Positions 49,883 through 58,400 of a stretch of DNA of 64,000 nt are shown piece after piece. This DNA comes from Amycolatopsis rifamycinica (GTDB lineage Bacteria; Actinomycetota; Actinomycetes; Mycobacteriales; Pseudonocardiaceae): the NCBI RefSeq assembly GCF_000695625.1, contig NZ_JMQI01000002.1, positions 1 through 64,000 of the forward strand. The letters run 5' to 3'. The translations under genes and the position numbers were made by a program. The notes under the pieces are model-generated. The model was not told the origin of the DNA and did not search any database. It saw only the letters and a program-made list of their open reading frames with translations. Each line of letters begins with the position of its first letter. Within the stretch, counting starts at the first letter, position 1.

Positions 49883-50440
49883 GTGAGAGCCGACGCCGCA
49901 CGCAACCTCGAACTGCTGCTGACCACGGGCGCCCGCATGCTCGCCGAGGACCCGGCCACGAGCATCGCGGCGATCGCGGCGGAGGCGGGGGTGGACCGCA
50001 GAACGGTGTACCGCCGGTTCACCGGCCGCGAGGAACTCCTGGCGGCGGTCTACGAGGCGCGCCTGGCCGCGATCGAGGCGGCGATCGAGGCGGCCCGGCT
50101 GCGGGAGGCGCCGGTGCCGGTGGCCCTGCACCGGTACGTGGAGGAGATCGTCGGGGTCAACCGCACGTGGCCGGCCGAGGTGAGCCGGATGCGCTCGGAC
50201 CCGGAGATCTGGGCCCGGCGCCTGCGCGCGGTCGAGGAGGTGGACCGGTTCCTGGAGCGGGCGACCGAGGAAGGGTTCCTCCGCACGGACGTCCCGGCGC
50301 GCTGGCCGGGCCACGTGCTGGGGTCACTGGTGCACCTGTCCACGCGGGACCTGCCCGGGCTGAGTGACGCGCAGGCCGCGGACGTGATCGTGGAGACGTT
50401 CCTGCGGTCGTTCGGCAAGGGCGACGCGCACCCGTCGTGA
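49883..50440 (+). CDS. TetR-family regulator
   Basis: 185 residues from GTG 49883. Helix-turn-helix IAAIAAEAGVDRRTVYRRFTGREELLAAVYEARLAAI (key part residues 28-60), then a helical C-terminal domain. Short upstream site GGGGGC. Likely represses the divergent aldehyde dehydrogenase operon. A 20-bp perfect hairpin overlaps its stop codon. Confidence 0.88.
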   Translation: MRADAARNLELLLTTGARMLAEDPATSIAAIAAEAGVDRRTVYRRFTGREELLAAVYEARLAAIEAAIEAARLREAPVPVALHRYVEEIVGVNRTWPAEVSRMRSDPEIWARRLRAVEEVDRFLERATEEGFLRTDVPARWPGHVLGSLVHLSTRDLPGLSDAQAADVIVETFLRSFGKGDAHPS

Positions 50441-50479
50441 GCGGTAAGGCGGGCGGGAACCCGCCTTACCGCTCACGAC
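50434..50479. terminator. 20-bp perfect hairpin terminator between convergent genes
   Basis: Left arm 50434-50453 (GTCGTGAGCGGTAAGGCGGG) pairs without mismatch with 50460-50479, loop CGGGAA. The left arm contains the TGA stop of the TetR gene. It probably terminates both this gene and the convergent GH5 gene. Confidence 0.88.
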
Positions 50480-50506
50480 CAGCCGCGGCGGGGGCCGGAC
50501 GGGTGC

Positions 50507-51961
50507 TCAGCCGGCGGCCACGATGCGCCACCGCTGGTTGGCGCTGCCGCTGTCGGCGTACTGACCGAGGTCGGCGCCGCTGCCGGTGCGGCCCATGCCG
50601 TCGACGTAGAGCCCGCTGCTGCTGTTGCGGATGCGGACGTTGTTCGCGTCCGTCACCACCGACCACTGCTGGTTGCCGCTTCCCGAAGCGGCGTACTGGC
50701 TCACCGCGGCGCCGTTGGCGGTGCGGCCCGCGCCGTCGAGGTAGAGGCCGGTCGCGCGGTTCTTGATCCGCACCCGGTTGCCCGAGTTCTCGATCACCCA
50801 CTGCTGGTCGTACCGGGCCGGGTCGCCGCTCGCCTGGCCGGTGGTGGCGCCGCTGGACATCCGGCCCAGTCCGTCGAGGTACAGCCCGGTGGCCGCGTTG
50901 ACGATCCGGACGTACGTGCCGCCGCCGTCGCCCACGCCCCACGCGTACCGCAGCCTCGTCAGGCCGCTGGCGTTCGACAGCGACAGCTTGATGCCCGGGC
51001 CGGTGCCCGCCTTGGTCGTCATGCTGTACCAGTCGCCGTCGCGCAGGCCCGGCCAGTACACGCTGCCCACGCCCAGGCTCCGCAGTTTCGCGCTGACGCC
51101 GCGGATGTAGTCGGCGAAGAACGAGCCGCTCGGGACGCTGTAGTCGATGGTGTTGTACTGCACGCCGTTCTTGCTGCCGGGCGACATCGGGCCGCCCCAC
51201 TCGGTGACGACCGTCCGGTCCGCGTACGCGCCGATGTAGCCGCCGATGTGGTCGGCCCACTCGGTTTCGCTTTCGTAGCCCGCGAAGAACGAGTAGTCGT
51301 GGGCCGCCAGCAGCGTCCCGTCGAGCCGCCGGTCGCCGCCGACCGCGGGAACGTTCTGGGCCAGCCCGGCGCCGTCGAGGATCACCCGGCCGCGCGGCAC
51401 GCCGGGGTAGCGGGCCAGCCAGGCGGAGTAGAAGTTGTTCAGGTCGCCGGCGCTGTAGGCGTGCGGCTCGTTGATGACCTCGAAGTAGGCGTTCGGGTTG
51501 CTGCCGTACTTGGCGACGACCGTGTCCCACATCTGCTGGAACCGGCCCGTGTCCGGTGGCTTGCCGCCGGTGTAGGCCCAGTACGCGAGGATCACCTTGC
51601 CCTTGCCGAGCGCGGCGTCGATGGCGCCGGTGTAGGTGCCCCAGTAGCCGGAGACCGTCGGTTCGTTGATCGGCATCCGGACCGTGTCGGCCCCGGTGAT
51701 CGAGAACAGCTGGCCGACGACCTGGTTCGCCGTGGTGGCGGCCGAGGCGTAGGTGTCCGACGCGCCGAGCCCGGACACGTACAGCACGCCGTTGACGAAG
51801 TTGTCCCGCGCGTCGGCCCAGTTGACGCCCTTGAACCCGGCCGTGGACGCCTGGGCCTGCGCCGGGACGGCGGTCAGCAGTCCGCAGGCGAGCGCGGCCA
51901 GCGCCAGGAACCGGAACGCCGCCGCCGGCGTTCTGCGGAGCACGGAATGGGTCGGTCTCAT
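50507..51961 (-). CDS. Secreted GH5-family glycosidase with a C-terminal ricin-type lectin domain
   Basis: 484 residues. Signal peptide (FRFLALAALACGLLTAVPAQAQA), then a TIM-barrel GH5-like catalytic domain with acid/base Glu165 in FEVINEPHAYS and nucleophile Glu254 in VVTEWGGPMS. From about residue 345 three ricin B-type repeats end in QQWVIE, QQWSVV and QRWRIV, with repeated GLYLDGxGR motifs. Probable endo-glucanase, mannanase or related enzyme targeted to plant or microbial glycans by the lectin. Transcribed in the same direction as the LPMO gene, but a strong terminator separates them. Confidence 0.87.
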   Translation of the reverse strand: MRPTHSVLRRTPAAAFRFLALAALACGLLTAVPAQAQASTAGFKGVNWADARDNFVNGVLYVSGLGASDTYASAATTANQVVGQLFSITGADTVRMPINEPTVSGYWGTYTGAIDAALGKGKVILAYWAYTGGKPPDTGRFQQMWDTVVAKYGSNPNAYFEVINEPHAYSAGDLNNFYSAWLARYPGVPRGRVILDGAGLAQNVPAVGGDRRLDGTLLAAHDYSFFAGYESETEWADHIGGYIGAYADRTVVTEWGGPMSPGSKNGVQYNTIDYSVPSGSFFADYIRGVSAKLRSLGVGSVYWPGLRDGDWYSMTTKAGTGPGIKLSLSNASGLTRLRYAWGVGDGGGTYVRIVNAATGLYLDGLGRMSSGATTGQASGDPARYDQQWVIENSGNRVRIKNRATGLYLDGAGRTANGAAVSQYAASGSGNQQWSVVTDANNVRIRNSSSGLYVDGMGRTGSGADLGQYADSGSANQRWRIVAAG

Positions 51962-52004
51962 CGGCTAGGTCCTCCCGGATCCTCGCGCAGCCGGAATGTT
52001 CGAG

Positions 52005-52041
52005 ACACTGGTAACACCGATCGCGGGGAAGCGGCCAGTGT
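52005..52041 (-). promoter_or_regulatory. Inverted repeat upstream of the GH5 gene
   Basis: ACACTGG (52005-52011) and CCAGTGT (52035-52041) form a spaced 7-bp inverted repeat 44-80 bp before the GH5 start. It may be a regulator site or leader hairpin; no CebR-type box is seen here. Confidence 0.35.
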
Positions 52042-52082
52042 TCCGAAGCGAAACGCTCAGGATCGGTCAGGAAAGAACACGG

Positions 52083-52125
52083 CCGGGCCGCATTGAACGG
52101 AACGCGTCCGTTCAATGCGGCCCGG
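52083..52125 (-). terminator. 19-bp perfect hairpin terminator after the LPMO gene
   Basis: CCGGGCCGCATTGAACGGA (52083-52101) pairs without mismatch with 52107-52125 around ACGCG, eight bases past the LPMO stop codon on the minus strand. Confidence 0.88.
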
Positions 52126-52132
52126 AACCGGG

Positions 52133-52795
52133 TCAGCCGAAGTTCACGTCACTGCACCACATGTACGTCTGGTCCTGGTGCGAAGCCTGCCAGATCGTGA
52201 AGACGACGTGGTGGCCCCGGTAGCCGCCGGAGGTCTGGACGTTGAAGGTGATGTCCTTGGCGGGGGCGAAGCGGCCGGTCTGCGTGACCTGGTCGAGGTT
52301 GCCCCAGCCGAGGCGCTGGGTGGTGGGGTCGTACCCGTTCTTGCTGACGTAGACCCGGATGAAGTCGGCACCGTGGCTGGCCTGGTCGTAGAGGTGCATC
52401 GAGAAGCTGCTGCCGACGCTGGTGGTCCGCCACGGGCCGGGGGTGTTCAGGGAGTTGTTGCGCGACAGGGCGTTGCTGCACAGCTGCCCGTCGGGCGTCG
52501 CGCCCTGGAAGTTGCCCTTGAGGCCGTCCCGCAGGGCGCTCATCCAGTTCCACATGGTGTCGGCGTTGGCCTGGAAGGCCTGGTAGCACATGGGATCCTG
52601 CTGCTGCATGGCGGGATTCGTGTGCTGGCTGCCCCAGTCGGTCCAGCATTGGTAGGCCCGGGTGGCGGGGCCGACGATGGTCCCGTGCGCCGAGGCGGTC
52701 GGCACCCCGGCGAACAGGCAGGCCAGCCCGGCGACGACCAGGGCGATCAGGCCCCGTCGTCCGGTGTCCCACCCGGAGAAGGTGCGCTTGCGCAT
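52133..52795 (-). CDS. Secreted AA10 lytic polysaccharide monooxygenase
   Basis: 220 residues from ATG 52795 (TGGAGGCTCATCC). A Sec/Tat-like signal (RKRTFSGWDTGRRGLIALVVAGLACLF) is cleaved after TASA so that His37 becomes the N-terminal copper ligand (HGTIVGPATRAYQCW). The second histidine is in DQASHGADFIRVYVSK, and the chain ends DQTYMWCSDVNF, as in compact single-domain AA10 enzymes. It oxidatively cleaves cellulose or chitin. A perfect CebR box upstream suggests induction by cello-oligosaccharides, which favours a cellulose role. Confidence 0.93.
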   Translation of the reverse strand: MRKRTFSGWDTGRRGLIALVVAGLACLFAGVPTASAHGTIVGPATRAYQCWTDWGSQHTNPAMQQQDPMCYQAFQANADTMWNWMSALRDGLKGNFQGATPDGQLCSNALSRNNSLNTPGPWRTTSVGSSFSMHLYDQASHGADFIRVYVSKNGYDPTTQRLGWGNLDQVTQTGRFAPAKDITFNVQTSGGYRGHHVVFTIWQASHQDQTYMWCSDVNFG

Positions 52796-52842
52796 GGATG
52801 AGCCTCCATTCTCGGAAAAGAGCGAGTGGTGGTGGTTCATTG

Positions 52843-52856
52843 TGGGAGCGCTCCCA
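52843..52856. promoter_or_regulatory. CebR operator TGGGAGCGCTCCCA
   Basis: A perfect 14-bp palindrome identical to the CebR-binding consensus known from Streptomyces cellulose-utilisation genes. It lies 48 bp upstream of the LPMO start codon, between the gene and its presumed promoter. CebR is a LacI-family repressor released by cellobiose/cellotriose; its gene is not in the window. Confidence 0.9.
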
Positions 52857-53006
52857 GGGTGGCAGCAGCTTATCCCTGATCCGGACAAACTTCAACCAAA
52901 CTCCGGAAAAGGAGTGTGGTTATTCTCCGGCGGCGGGGGTGCTTTTCGAAAAGAACGGAATTCGCGGCGAAAGTTTCGCGGCGGGCCGGGTTCGCCGGCG
53001 GGGACG

Positions 53007-53038
53007 GCGGGAGTCCCTCCGGTCCGGGGGACTCCCGC
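53007..53038 (-). terminator. Hairpin terminator after the LLM oxidoreductase gene
   Basis: GCGGGAGTCCC (53007-53017) pairs perfectly with GGGACTCCCGC (53028-53038), loop 10 nt, directly past the minus-strand stop codon. Confidence 0.75.
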
Positions 53039-53044
53039 GCGCGG

Positions 53045-53938
53045 TCAGCCCTTGGCGGTCAGCTCGAGCAGCCGGCCGGTGAGGTCGAGGTGCTCTTCGA
53101 CGCTGCTGGTCAGGTAGGTCAGGTCGACGAAGATGTGGTCCGGGTTCACCAGCTCGACGATCCTGGTGACGGACTCGGCGATGGCCTCCGGAGCCGTGCC
53201 GGGGTCGGCGTTCACCCGCAGGGCCACGCCCAGCGCCCGCGGGTCGCGGCCGGCCTTTTCGGCGTCGGCGCGGAGCTTGGCCAGTGTCGAGGTGATCACG
53301 TCCGCCGGGAACTGCTCGGGCACCGCCCAGACGGGGAGCCAGCCGTCGGCCCGCTCGGCGACCCGGCGCAGCGACCGCTCGCCGAAGCCGGCCAGGTGGA
53401 TCGGCGGCTTGCGCACCGGCTTCAGCGCGACGTTCGATTCCGCGATCCGGTAGCCGACGCCTTCATGCGTCACCGTGTCCTCGGACCACCACGTCTCGAG
53501 CAGGTCGAGCAGGTCGTCGAGCCGCTTGCCGCGTTCGGACATCGGCACGCCGACGGCCGCGTACTCCTCCGGGGACCAGCCGATGCCCAGCCCGGGCAGC
53601 AGCCGTCCGTTGCTCGCGACGTCGATGCTGGTCAGCAGCCGGGCGAAGTTGGCGGGCTGGTACTGGGTCGCGTTGATGGTGCTCGAACCGAGGACCGCGG
53701 TTTCGGTCACGGCCGCGGCGATGGCCAGCGCGGTGAACGGGTCCTGCGCGGTGTGGAACTCCTCGGGCATGGTGTCGTAGCCGGGGTACGGCACCGTCGG
53801 GGCGACCGGCGACAGCAGCCGGTCGCCGACCCAGAGACCGGCGGCGCCGGCCCGTTCCGCCTCGCGCGCGTACCGCGCGATCCCGCCGGGCGTGGCCGCC
53901 GCCTTGCCGAACACCGGAAGGCTGAACCCAAGTGGCAT
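53045..53938 (-). CDS. LLM-class (F420-dependent) oxidoreductase
   Basis: 297 residues from ATG 53938 behind GGGGAGAAGC. Luciferase-like TIM barrel: AREAERAGAAGLWVGDRLL, the barrel strand ATQYQPANFARLLTSIDVASNGRLLPGLGIGWSPEEYAAVG (key part GRLLPGLGIGW) and IHLAGFGERSLRRVAERADGWLPV. This pattern fits the F420-dependent actinobacterial LLM branch rather than FMN enzymes, but the cofactor is inferred. Substrate unknown. Single gene. Confidence 0.87.
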   Translation of the reverse strand: MPLGFSLPVFGKAAATPGGIARYAREAERAGAAGLWVGDRLLSPVAPTVPYPGYDTMPEEFHTAQDPFTALAIAAAVTETAVLGSSTINATQYQPANFARLLTSIDVASNGRLLPGLGIGWSPEEYAAVGVPMSERGKRLDDLLDLLETWWSEDTVTHEGVGYRIAESNVALKPVRKPPIHLAGFGERSLRRVAERADGWLPVWAVPEQFPADVITSTLAKLRADAEKAGRDPRALGVALRVNADPGTAPEAIAESVTRIVELVNPDHIFVDLTYLTSSVEEHLDLTGRLLELTAKG

Positions 53939-54187
53939 TGCTTCTCCCCTGAAGAGTGAACGGACGTGATCGTCCTGCTGCCACTACTACTCGCGTCTAG
54001 TTGCTCGTTCAAGTAAATCCCGGGGTCCTGTCGCGGATGTCCCGGATGGCCTATGCTGGGGCGAGCGGTCGAGACAACGGCCGACCCGAAATGCTCCCCC
54101 TGCGCTCGGGGTATCAGTTGTCGCGCGGTTCTCCGTGATTTCGCTTCAGCGTCTTACCTGGGGTGTGGCCGACTTGAGCAGGCCACC

Positions 54188-54574
54188 ATGACCCGCTGTC
54201 GAAGCACGCTGCCCACGAATTCCCCCGGCGCCTCCCCGGCGTTCCGGCTCACCGCCCACCGGCCGGCGCCGGACACCGGGGTCGTCGAAATCGACGGCGA
54301 CCTGGACCTCGTCACGGCCCCGCGGGTGCGGGAGCTGATCGCGGCCGAGGTGGCCGGCACGCTGACCCGCCTCGTGATCGACCTCCGCGGGGTGCGGTTC
54401 CTCAGCGCCACTGGCCTGGCGGCCCTCGAACACAGCTACCTGCTCGCCACCGAACGGGGCATCGTCAGCACGGTGCGCGTCGCCCCGGGCGGCCGGGTGC
54501 TGCGCGTCATCCGGATGCTGCCGGTGCGGTTCGCCGACGCGCTCGAACTGGCCGACCGCGTCGACTCACCGTAA
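54188..54574 (+). CDS. STAS-domain anti-sigma factor antagonist
   Basis: 128 residues from ATG 54188. STAS fold with GVVEIDGDLDLVTAPRVRELI and RLVIDLRGVRFLSATGLAAL; Ser73 is at the position phosphorylated in SpoIIAA/RsbV proteins. It would bind and neutralise a kinase-type anti-sigma factor to free a SigB/SigF-like sigma factor. No anti-sigma or sigma-B gene is adjacent. The 249-bp gap before it contains a GGGTAT (54109-54114) without a convincing -35. Confidence 0.83.
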   Translation: MTRCRSTLPTNSPGASPAFRLTAHRPAPDTGVVEIDGDLDLVTAPRVRELIAAEVAGTLTRLVIDLRGVRFLSATGLAALEHSYLLATERGIVSTVRVAPGGRVLRVIRMLPVRFADALELADRVDSP

Positions 54575-54646
54575 CGAACGGGACTCGCTGCGCGACTGAC
54601 CGAGCGCGGGAATCCGCATCCTCCCGCCGACGTCGGATCCGGCGAA

Positions 54647-55882
54647 GTGGGGGACACCGTGCGCGTACCGGGCCCGGAACTCCAGCCGTTGGTCGAGCGC
54701 CTTTCGCGCCACCTGCCCGGTGTCGCGGTCACCGCCTACGACGGCAGCCGGAGCGGTCCTCCCGACGCGGCGACGACGATCGCGATCCGCACGCCCGCCG
54801 CGTTCGCCCGGGTGCTGCGGGCGCCGCGCGGGCTCGGGCTCGCCCGGGCGTGGGTCGCCGGGGACATCGACATCTCCGGCGACATCACGCCGGTGGCGGC
54901 GCACGAACCCGATCTGCACGACCCGGCCGTCGCCGTCACCGTGCTCACCACCGCCCTGCGGGTGGCGGCCCGGCGCGGGTTCCGCGACCTGGCCACCGCC
55001 GGAGCCACGGCGAGCGAATACCGCGCGGCGCGGCCGGGACGGCACACCGTCGGCCGCGACCGGGCCGAGCTCGACTTCCACTACGGCCTGACCGCCGATT
55101 TCTACCGCCTGCTGCTCGGCCCGTCGATGACCTATTCCGGGGCGATGTTCGCCGGACCCGGGGATTCCCTCGAAGCCGCACAGGACCGCAAACACGCGCG
55201 AATCGCCGGGAAACTGGGCCTCGGCGAGCATTCGACCGTGCTCGACATCGGTTGCGGCTGGGGCAGTTTCCTCGACCACGCCGATACCGCGCACGGATCA
55301 CGCGGAATCGGGTTCACGGCGTCGCGGGAGCAATACGAATACGCCTCGCGCAGGTTTTCCGGTCGTCCCGGGGTTTGCGTCCGGTACGGCGATTACCGGC
55401 AGCAGCTGCCGCTTTCCGGCAGCACTGCCGGGATCACCGCCGTGGCCAGCATCGGGATGTACGAACACGTCGGGGAACGCCGCTCGCGGGAGTTCTTCTC
55501 GCTCGTCCGCCGCTCGCTGCGGCCCGGTGCCCGCTACCTCAACCAGGCGATCACGCGCCGCGAGACCGGGCCACGGCGGCTGCGCGCCAACGCCTTCGCG
55601 CAGCGGTACGTCTTCCCGAACGGCCAGCTGCTCCCGCTGTCGCGGCAGCTCGCCGACCTCGACCGGGCCGGGTTCCGGGTGCTGTCCACCGAGAGCTTCG
55701 GCGAAGGCTACGCGCGGACCACCGGCGCCTGGCTGGGCAACCTCGAACGCCACTGGGACGCCTGCGTCGCGGCCGCCGGGCTCGAGCGGACGCGGGCCTG
55801 GCGGGCCTACCTGGCCGGTTCCCGGCGGCGGTTCGAGGACGGCACCATCGACGTCACCCAGGTGCTCGCGGAGGCGAGGTGA
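54647..55882 (+). CDS. Cyclopropane-fatty-acid synthase family methyltransferase
   Basis: 411 residues, GTG start (a second GTG at 54659 is possible). N-terminal region of the CFA synthase type (LGLARAWVAGDIDISGD), linker, then the SAM-binding domain VLDIGCGWGSFLDH with FHYGLTADFYRLLLGPSMTYSGAMF and SIGMYEHVGERRSREFF, which are CFA/mycolic-acid cyclopropane synthase hallmarks. Adds a methylene or methyl group to an unsaturated acyl chain of membrane lipid. Four bases separate it from an integral membrane protein gene; a hydrolase gene follows. Confidence 0.9.
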   Translation: MGDTVRVPGPELQPLVERLSRHLPGVAVTAYDGSRSGPPDAATTIAIRTPAAFARVLRAPRGLGLARAWVAGDIDISGDITPVAAHEPDLHDPAVAVTVLTTALRVAARRGFRDLATAGATASEYRAARPGRHTVGRDRAELDFHYGLTADFYRLLLGPSMTYSGAMFAGPGDSLEAAQDRKHARIAGKLGLGEHSTVLDIGCGWGSFLDHADTAHGSRGIGFTASREQYEYASRRFSGRPGVCVRYGDYRQQLPLSGSTAGITAVASIGMYEHVGERRSREFFSLVRRSLRPGARYLNQAITRRETGPRRLRANAFAQRYVFPNGQLLPLSRQLADLDRAGFRVLSTESFGEGYARTTGAWLGNLERHWDACVAAAGLERTRAWRAYLAGSRRRFEDGTIDVTQVLAEAR

Positions 55883-55886
55883 GGCC

Positions 55887-57059
55887 ATGGCGGTGTCGCT
55901 GGACAGCCTCAAACCCCAGCTGATCGGCCGGTCGTTCGGCCGCAACCGGCTGCTGACCGGGTCGGCGCGCCCGCTGCGCGCGAAGGCCGGCTTCAACTCG
56001 TTCGGCGTGAGCGCGGCGCTGGTGATCCTCGCGCTCGCGGGGCAGCAGCAGGTGCTGATCACCACGTCGGAGGAGCCGTCGGCGATCGCCGCGGTGGTGC
56101 GGGCCCCGGCGCGGTTCGACGGCATCGGGATGCCGCTGCTGCAGGACCCGGTGGCGCTCGTCGTGCTCTTCACGGCGTTGGCCACCCCGCTGTTCTGCCT
56201 CGAGCAGGTCGAGTCCATCCGCGACTTCATCCCGATGACCGTGCGCAACATCGGCGACGGCGTCCCGCACTTCGACCCGCGCGAGGTCCAGGTGCTGATC
56301 ATGCGGGCGAACCGGCGGTTCCGGCGGATCGGCGCGAAGAAGGTCTCGCTCTCGCTGTTCGTGGTCAGCGGGATCGGCGCGTACTTCCTGCTGCGCTACC
56401 TGCAGACGGGCGGGCTGCTGGCGGGCTGGAACCCGGTCCCGGGCCGGACCGAGCCGTGGCGCGCGGCCGTCTACGCCGGCTGGTGGGCCAACGGCGGCGC
56501 CCACCCGGTGATGGCCGTCCTGCTCTGGCTGCTGGGCGCGTACATGTTCTACTTCGTGTTCAAGCAGCTGCTCATGGGCCTGATCTTCGCCGTCTTCGCG
56601 CAGACGGCGACCACGGTCGGCTTCGGCGTCACGCCCCACCTGCGGGCGAACATCGACGGCTATTGGGGCCTGCGGACGCTGCGCCGGTTCATGCAGTGGA
56701 CGTACGGATCGACGCTCGCGCACTTCGTGACGACGCTCGGTGTGTGCATCGTGTGGCTGCCGTTCACGCAGTGGACGTTCTTCATCGTCACCGCCGTGAT
56801 GATCGTGAACAGCACGCTCGTCATCTACCCGACGATGATCGCGCACAAATCCGTGCTGCAGGCGAAACAGCATTACGTCGACGACCGGATCGGTTCCGCG
56901 CGAACGGAGGAGGAAAAGAAAGAGGCGGCCGAAGAGGCGGAAAAGATCTGGCAGAACCCGGACCTGCCGTTCCGCACGCGGGCGACGCTCACCGCGGTAT
57001 TCGTCTACCTGCTCGCCCCGATCGTGCTCGCGCTTGTTTCGTGGCTGCTGAAGCGTTAG
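55887..57059 (+). CDS. Polytopic membrane protein of unknown function in the CFA operon
   Basis: 390 residues with about five to six helices (SAALVILALAG, ALVVLFTALATPLFC, LSLFVVSGIGAYFLL, AVLLWLLGAYMFYFVFKQLLMGLIFAVFA, FFIVTAVMIVNSTLVIYP, TAVFVYLLAPIVLALVSWLL). A charged cytoplasmic stretch near residue 340 is rich in Glu/Lys (RTEEEKKEAAEEAEKIW). I do not recognise the family. Position between a CFA-type methyltransferase and an alpha/beta hydrolase suggests a membrane-lipid process. Confidence 0.75.
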   Translation: MAVSLDSLKPQLIGRSFGRNRLLTGSARPLRAKAGFNSFGVSAALVILALAGQQQVLITTSEEPSAIAAVVRAPARFDGIGMPLLQDPVALVVLFTALATPLFCLEQVESIRDFIPMTVRNIGDGVPHFDPREVQVLIMRANRRFRRIGAKKVSLSLFVVSGIGAYFLLRYLQTGGLLAGWNPVPGRTEPWRAAVYAGWWANGGAHPVMAVLLWLLGAYMFYFVFKQLLMGLIFAVFAQTATTVGFGVTPHLRANIDGYWGLRTLRRFMQWTYGSTLAHFVTTLGVCIVWLPFTQWTFFIVTAVMIVNSTLVIYPTMIAHKSVLQAKQHYVDDRIGSARTEEEKKEAAEEAEKIWQNPDLPFRTRATLTAVFVYLLAPIVLALVSWLLKR

Positions 57060-57090
57060 GATCCGGCAAACTCTGGCGAGGAGGCGTGCC

Positions 57091-57942
57091 GTGGCCGGAA
57101 CTCCCAGTTTGCTGGAACCGATCACCGCATTCCGGCCCGGCCGCCCGCTGGTCCTGTTTCTGCCGGGAATGAGCGGCAACAAACGGCAATGGGACTTCGT
57201 GATCCGCCGGCTGGACGGCGTCGAGGCCGACCTCGCGTACGGCGCCCCGGTGCTGGCGCACCCGGCGTTCGGCAACACCCGCCCGACGGTCCCCCAGCTG
57301 GGCGAAGCGCTCGCCGCGGAGCTGACGGCGGCGGGCCGCGACCGCGTGACGGTGGTGTCCCACTCGGTCGGCGCGTTCGTGGCGCTGGTCGTCGCCCACG
57401 AGCTGCCCTCGGTGGTGCGCTCGGCGGTCCTGGCCAACGGCGGCCTGTCGAGCGTGGCCCGGTTCATCGACCGCCCCCTGCGCCGCGTCCCGGGCGCCAC
57501 GACGTCACGCCTGTCGTACCTGCGGCTGTTCGTCCTGGTCGGCACGCCGGTACCGCCGTCGGTGAAGCGGGCGATCGCGGGCCGCGAGTGGTCGAGCAGG
57601 CTGCTGGTGGGCGGCAGGCTCGTCTCGCGCCCGGCACTGGCCTCCCGCGAGGCCCGCGACGCCCTGATGGAGGAGGCGGGCAACGCGCGGACGATCGCGG
57701 GGCTGTGGCAGAACCGCCACTACTGGCGCGAATTCGAGCGCACGGCCGCGGAGATCCCGGCCCGGGTGCTCTTCCTGGTCGGCGGCCTGGACCCGATGAC
57801 GAGCGTCGCCGACACGGGCGTGATGGCGGACCTGCTGCCGAACGCGGAGATCCGCCTCCTGCCGGGCGTGGGCCACGCGGCACCGCTGGAGGCCCCGGAC
57901 ACCGTGGCGGCGGCGATCAAGGACGCCTTGGCGGCCGCTTAG
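57091..57942 (+). CDS. Alpha/beta hydrolase
   Basis: 283 residues from GTG 57091 (GAGGAGGCGTGCC). Oxyanion region VLFLPGMSGNKRQWDFVI, nucleophile Ser92 in VSHSVGAF, acid region LVGGLDPM and His in GVGHAAPLE. General esterase/lipase fold without a signal peptide. Third gene of the CFA-synthase/membrane-protein operon, 31 bp downstream, so it may act on lipids or acyl chains. Substrate unknown. Confidence 0.85.
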   Translation: MAGTPSLLEPITAFRPGRPLVLFLPGMSGNKRQWDFVIRRLDGVEADLAYGAPVLAHPAFGNTRPTVPQLGEALAAELTAAGRDRVTVVSHSVGAFVALVVAHELPSVVRSAVLANGGLSSVARFIDRPLRRVPGATTSRLSYLRLFVLVGTPVPPSVKRAIAGREWSSRLLVGGRLVSRPALASREARDALMEEAGNARTIAGLWQNRHYWREFERTAAEIPARVLFLVGGLDPMTSVADTGVMADLLPNAEIRLLPGVGHAAPLEAPDTVAAAIKDALAAA

Positions 57943-57968
57943 CGGTCCGGGGCGTCCGGCAGGGCCCG

Positions 57969-57995
57969 TGTCACAAACCGCGCGGCTGTCCGGTC
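57969..57995 (+). promoter_or_regulatory. ECF41-type promoter of the cupin-SDR operon
   Basis: TGTCACA (57969-57975), 16-bp spacer, GGTC (57992-57995), 37 bp before the cupin start. The spacer starts AACCGCG and ends TGTCC, exactly as in the promoter at 60134, which suggests a duplicated promoter. Confidence 0.75.
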
Positions 57996-58031
57996 CTAGC
58001 GGGTGCACCTGTCAGCCGAGGAGGTCTTCCC

Positions 58032-58400
58032 ATGTCATTGACCGTGCTCCAGGAGGCGGCACCGCCCGCCATCCCGGAGGGAGCGCACGCCATGACCATC
58101 GTCATCGAGTACCCGCCGGGCGACCCCGGCACCCCGCCGCACCGCCACCCCGGACCGGCCTTCGGCTACGTGCTGGAGGGCGAGATGGTGTTCGAGCTCG
58201 AAGGCGAGCCGCCCCGGGTCGTCCGGGCCGGCGAGGCGTTCTGGGAGCCGGGCGGCGACGTCATCCACTACCAGGACGGCAACAACCGCGCCGACATCCC
58301 GGTGCGGTTCACCGTCACCATGCTGTGCGAACCGGGCAAACCGATGGTCGACCTCGTGACCGGGGACGAACTGCGGGCGAAAGGATGGTCGCGGAAATGA
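58032..58400 (+). CDS. Small cupin-domain protein
   Basis: 122 residues from ATG 58032 (GAGGAGGTCTTCCC). A single cupin barrel: PPHRHPGPAFGYVLEGEMVFELEGE gives metal ligands His37, His39 and probably Glu43-49 region, and GGDVIHYQDGN supplies the second-motif His. Could be a small dioxygenase, a quercetinase-like protein or a ligand sensor. Its ATGA overlap with the SDR gene and the ECF41-type promoter put both under the neighbouring sigma factor. Confidence 0.85.
   Translation: MSLTVLQEAAPPAIPEGAHAMTIVIEYPPGDPGTPPHRHPGPAFGYVLEGEMVFELEGEPPRVVRAGEAFWEPGGDVIHYQDGNNRADIPVRFTVTMLCEPGKPMVDLVTGDELRAKGWSRK

Noticed and set aside
54109..54114. SigB/SigF-type promoter (GGGTAT) for the STAS gene
   Set aside because: No matching -35 element at 13-16 bp.
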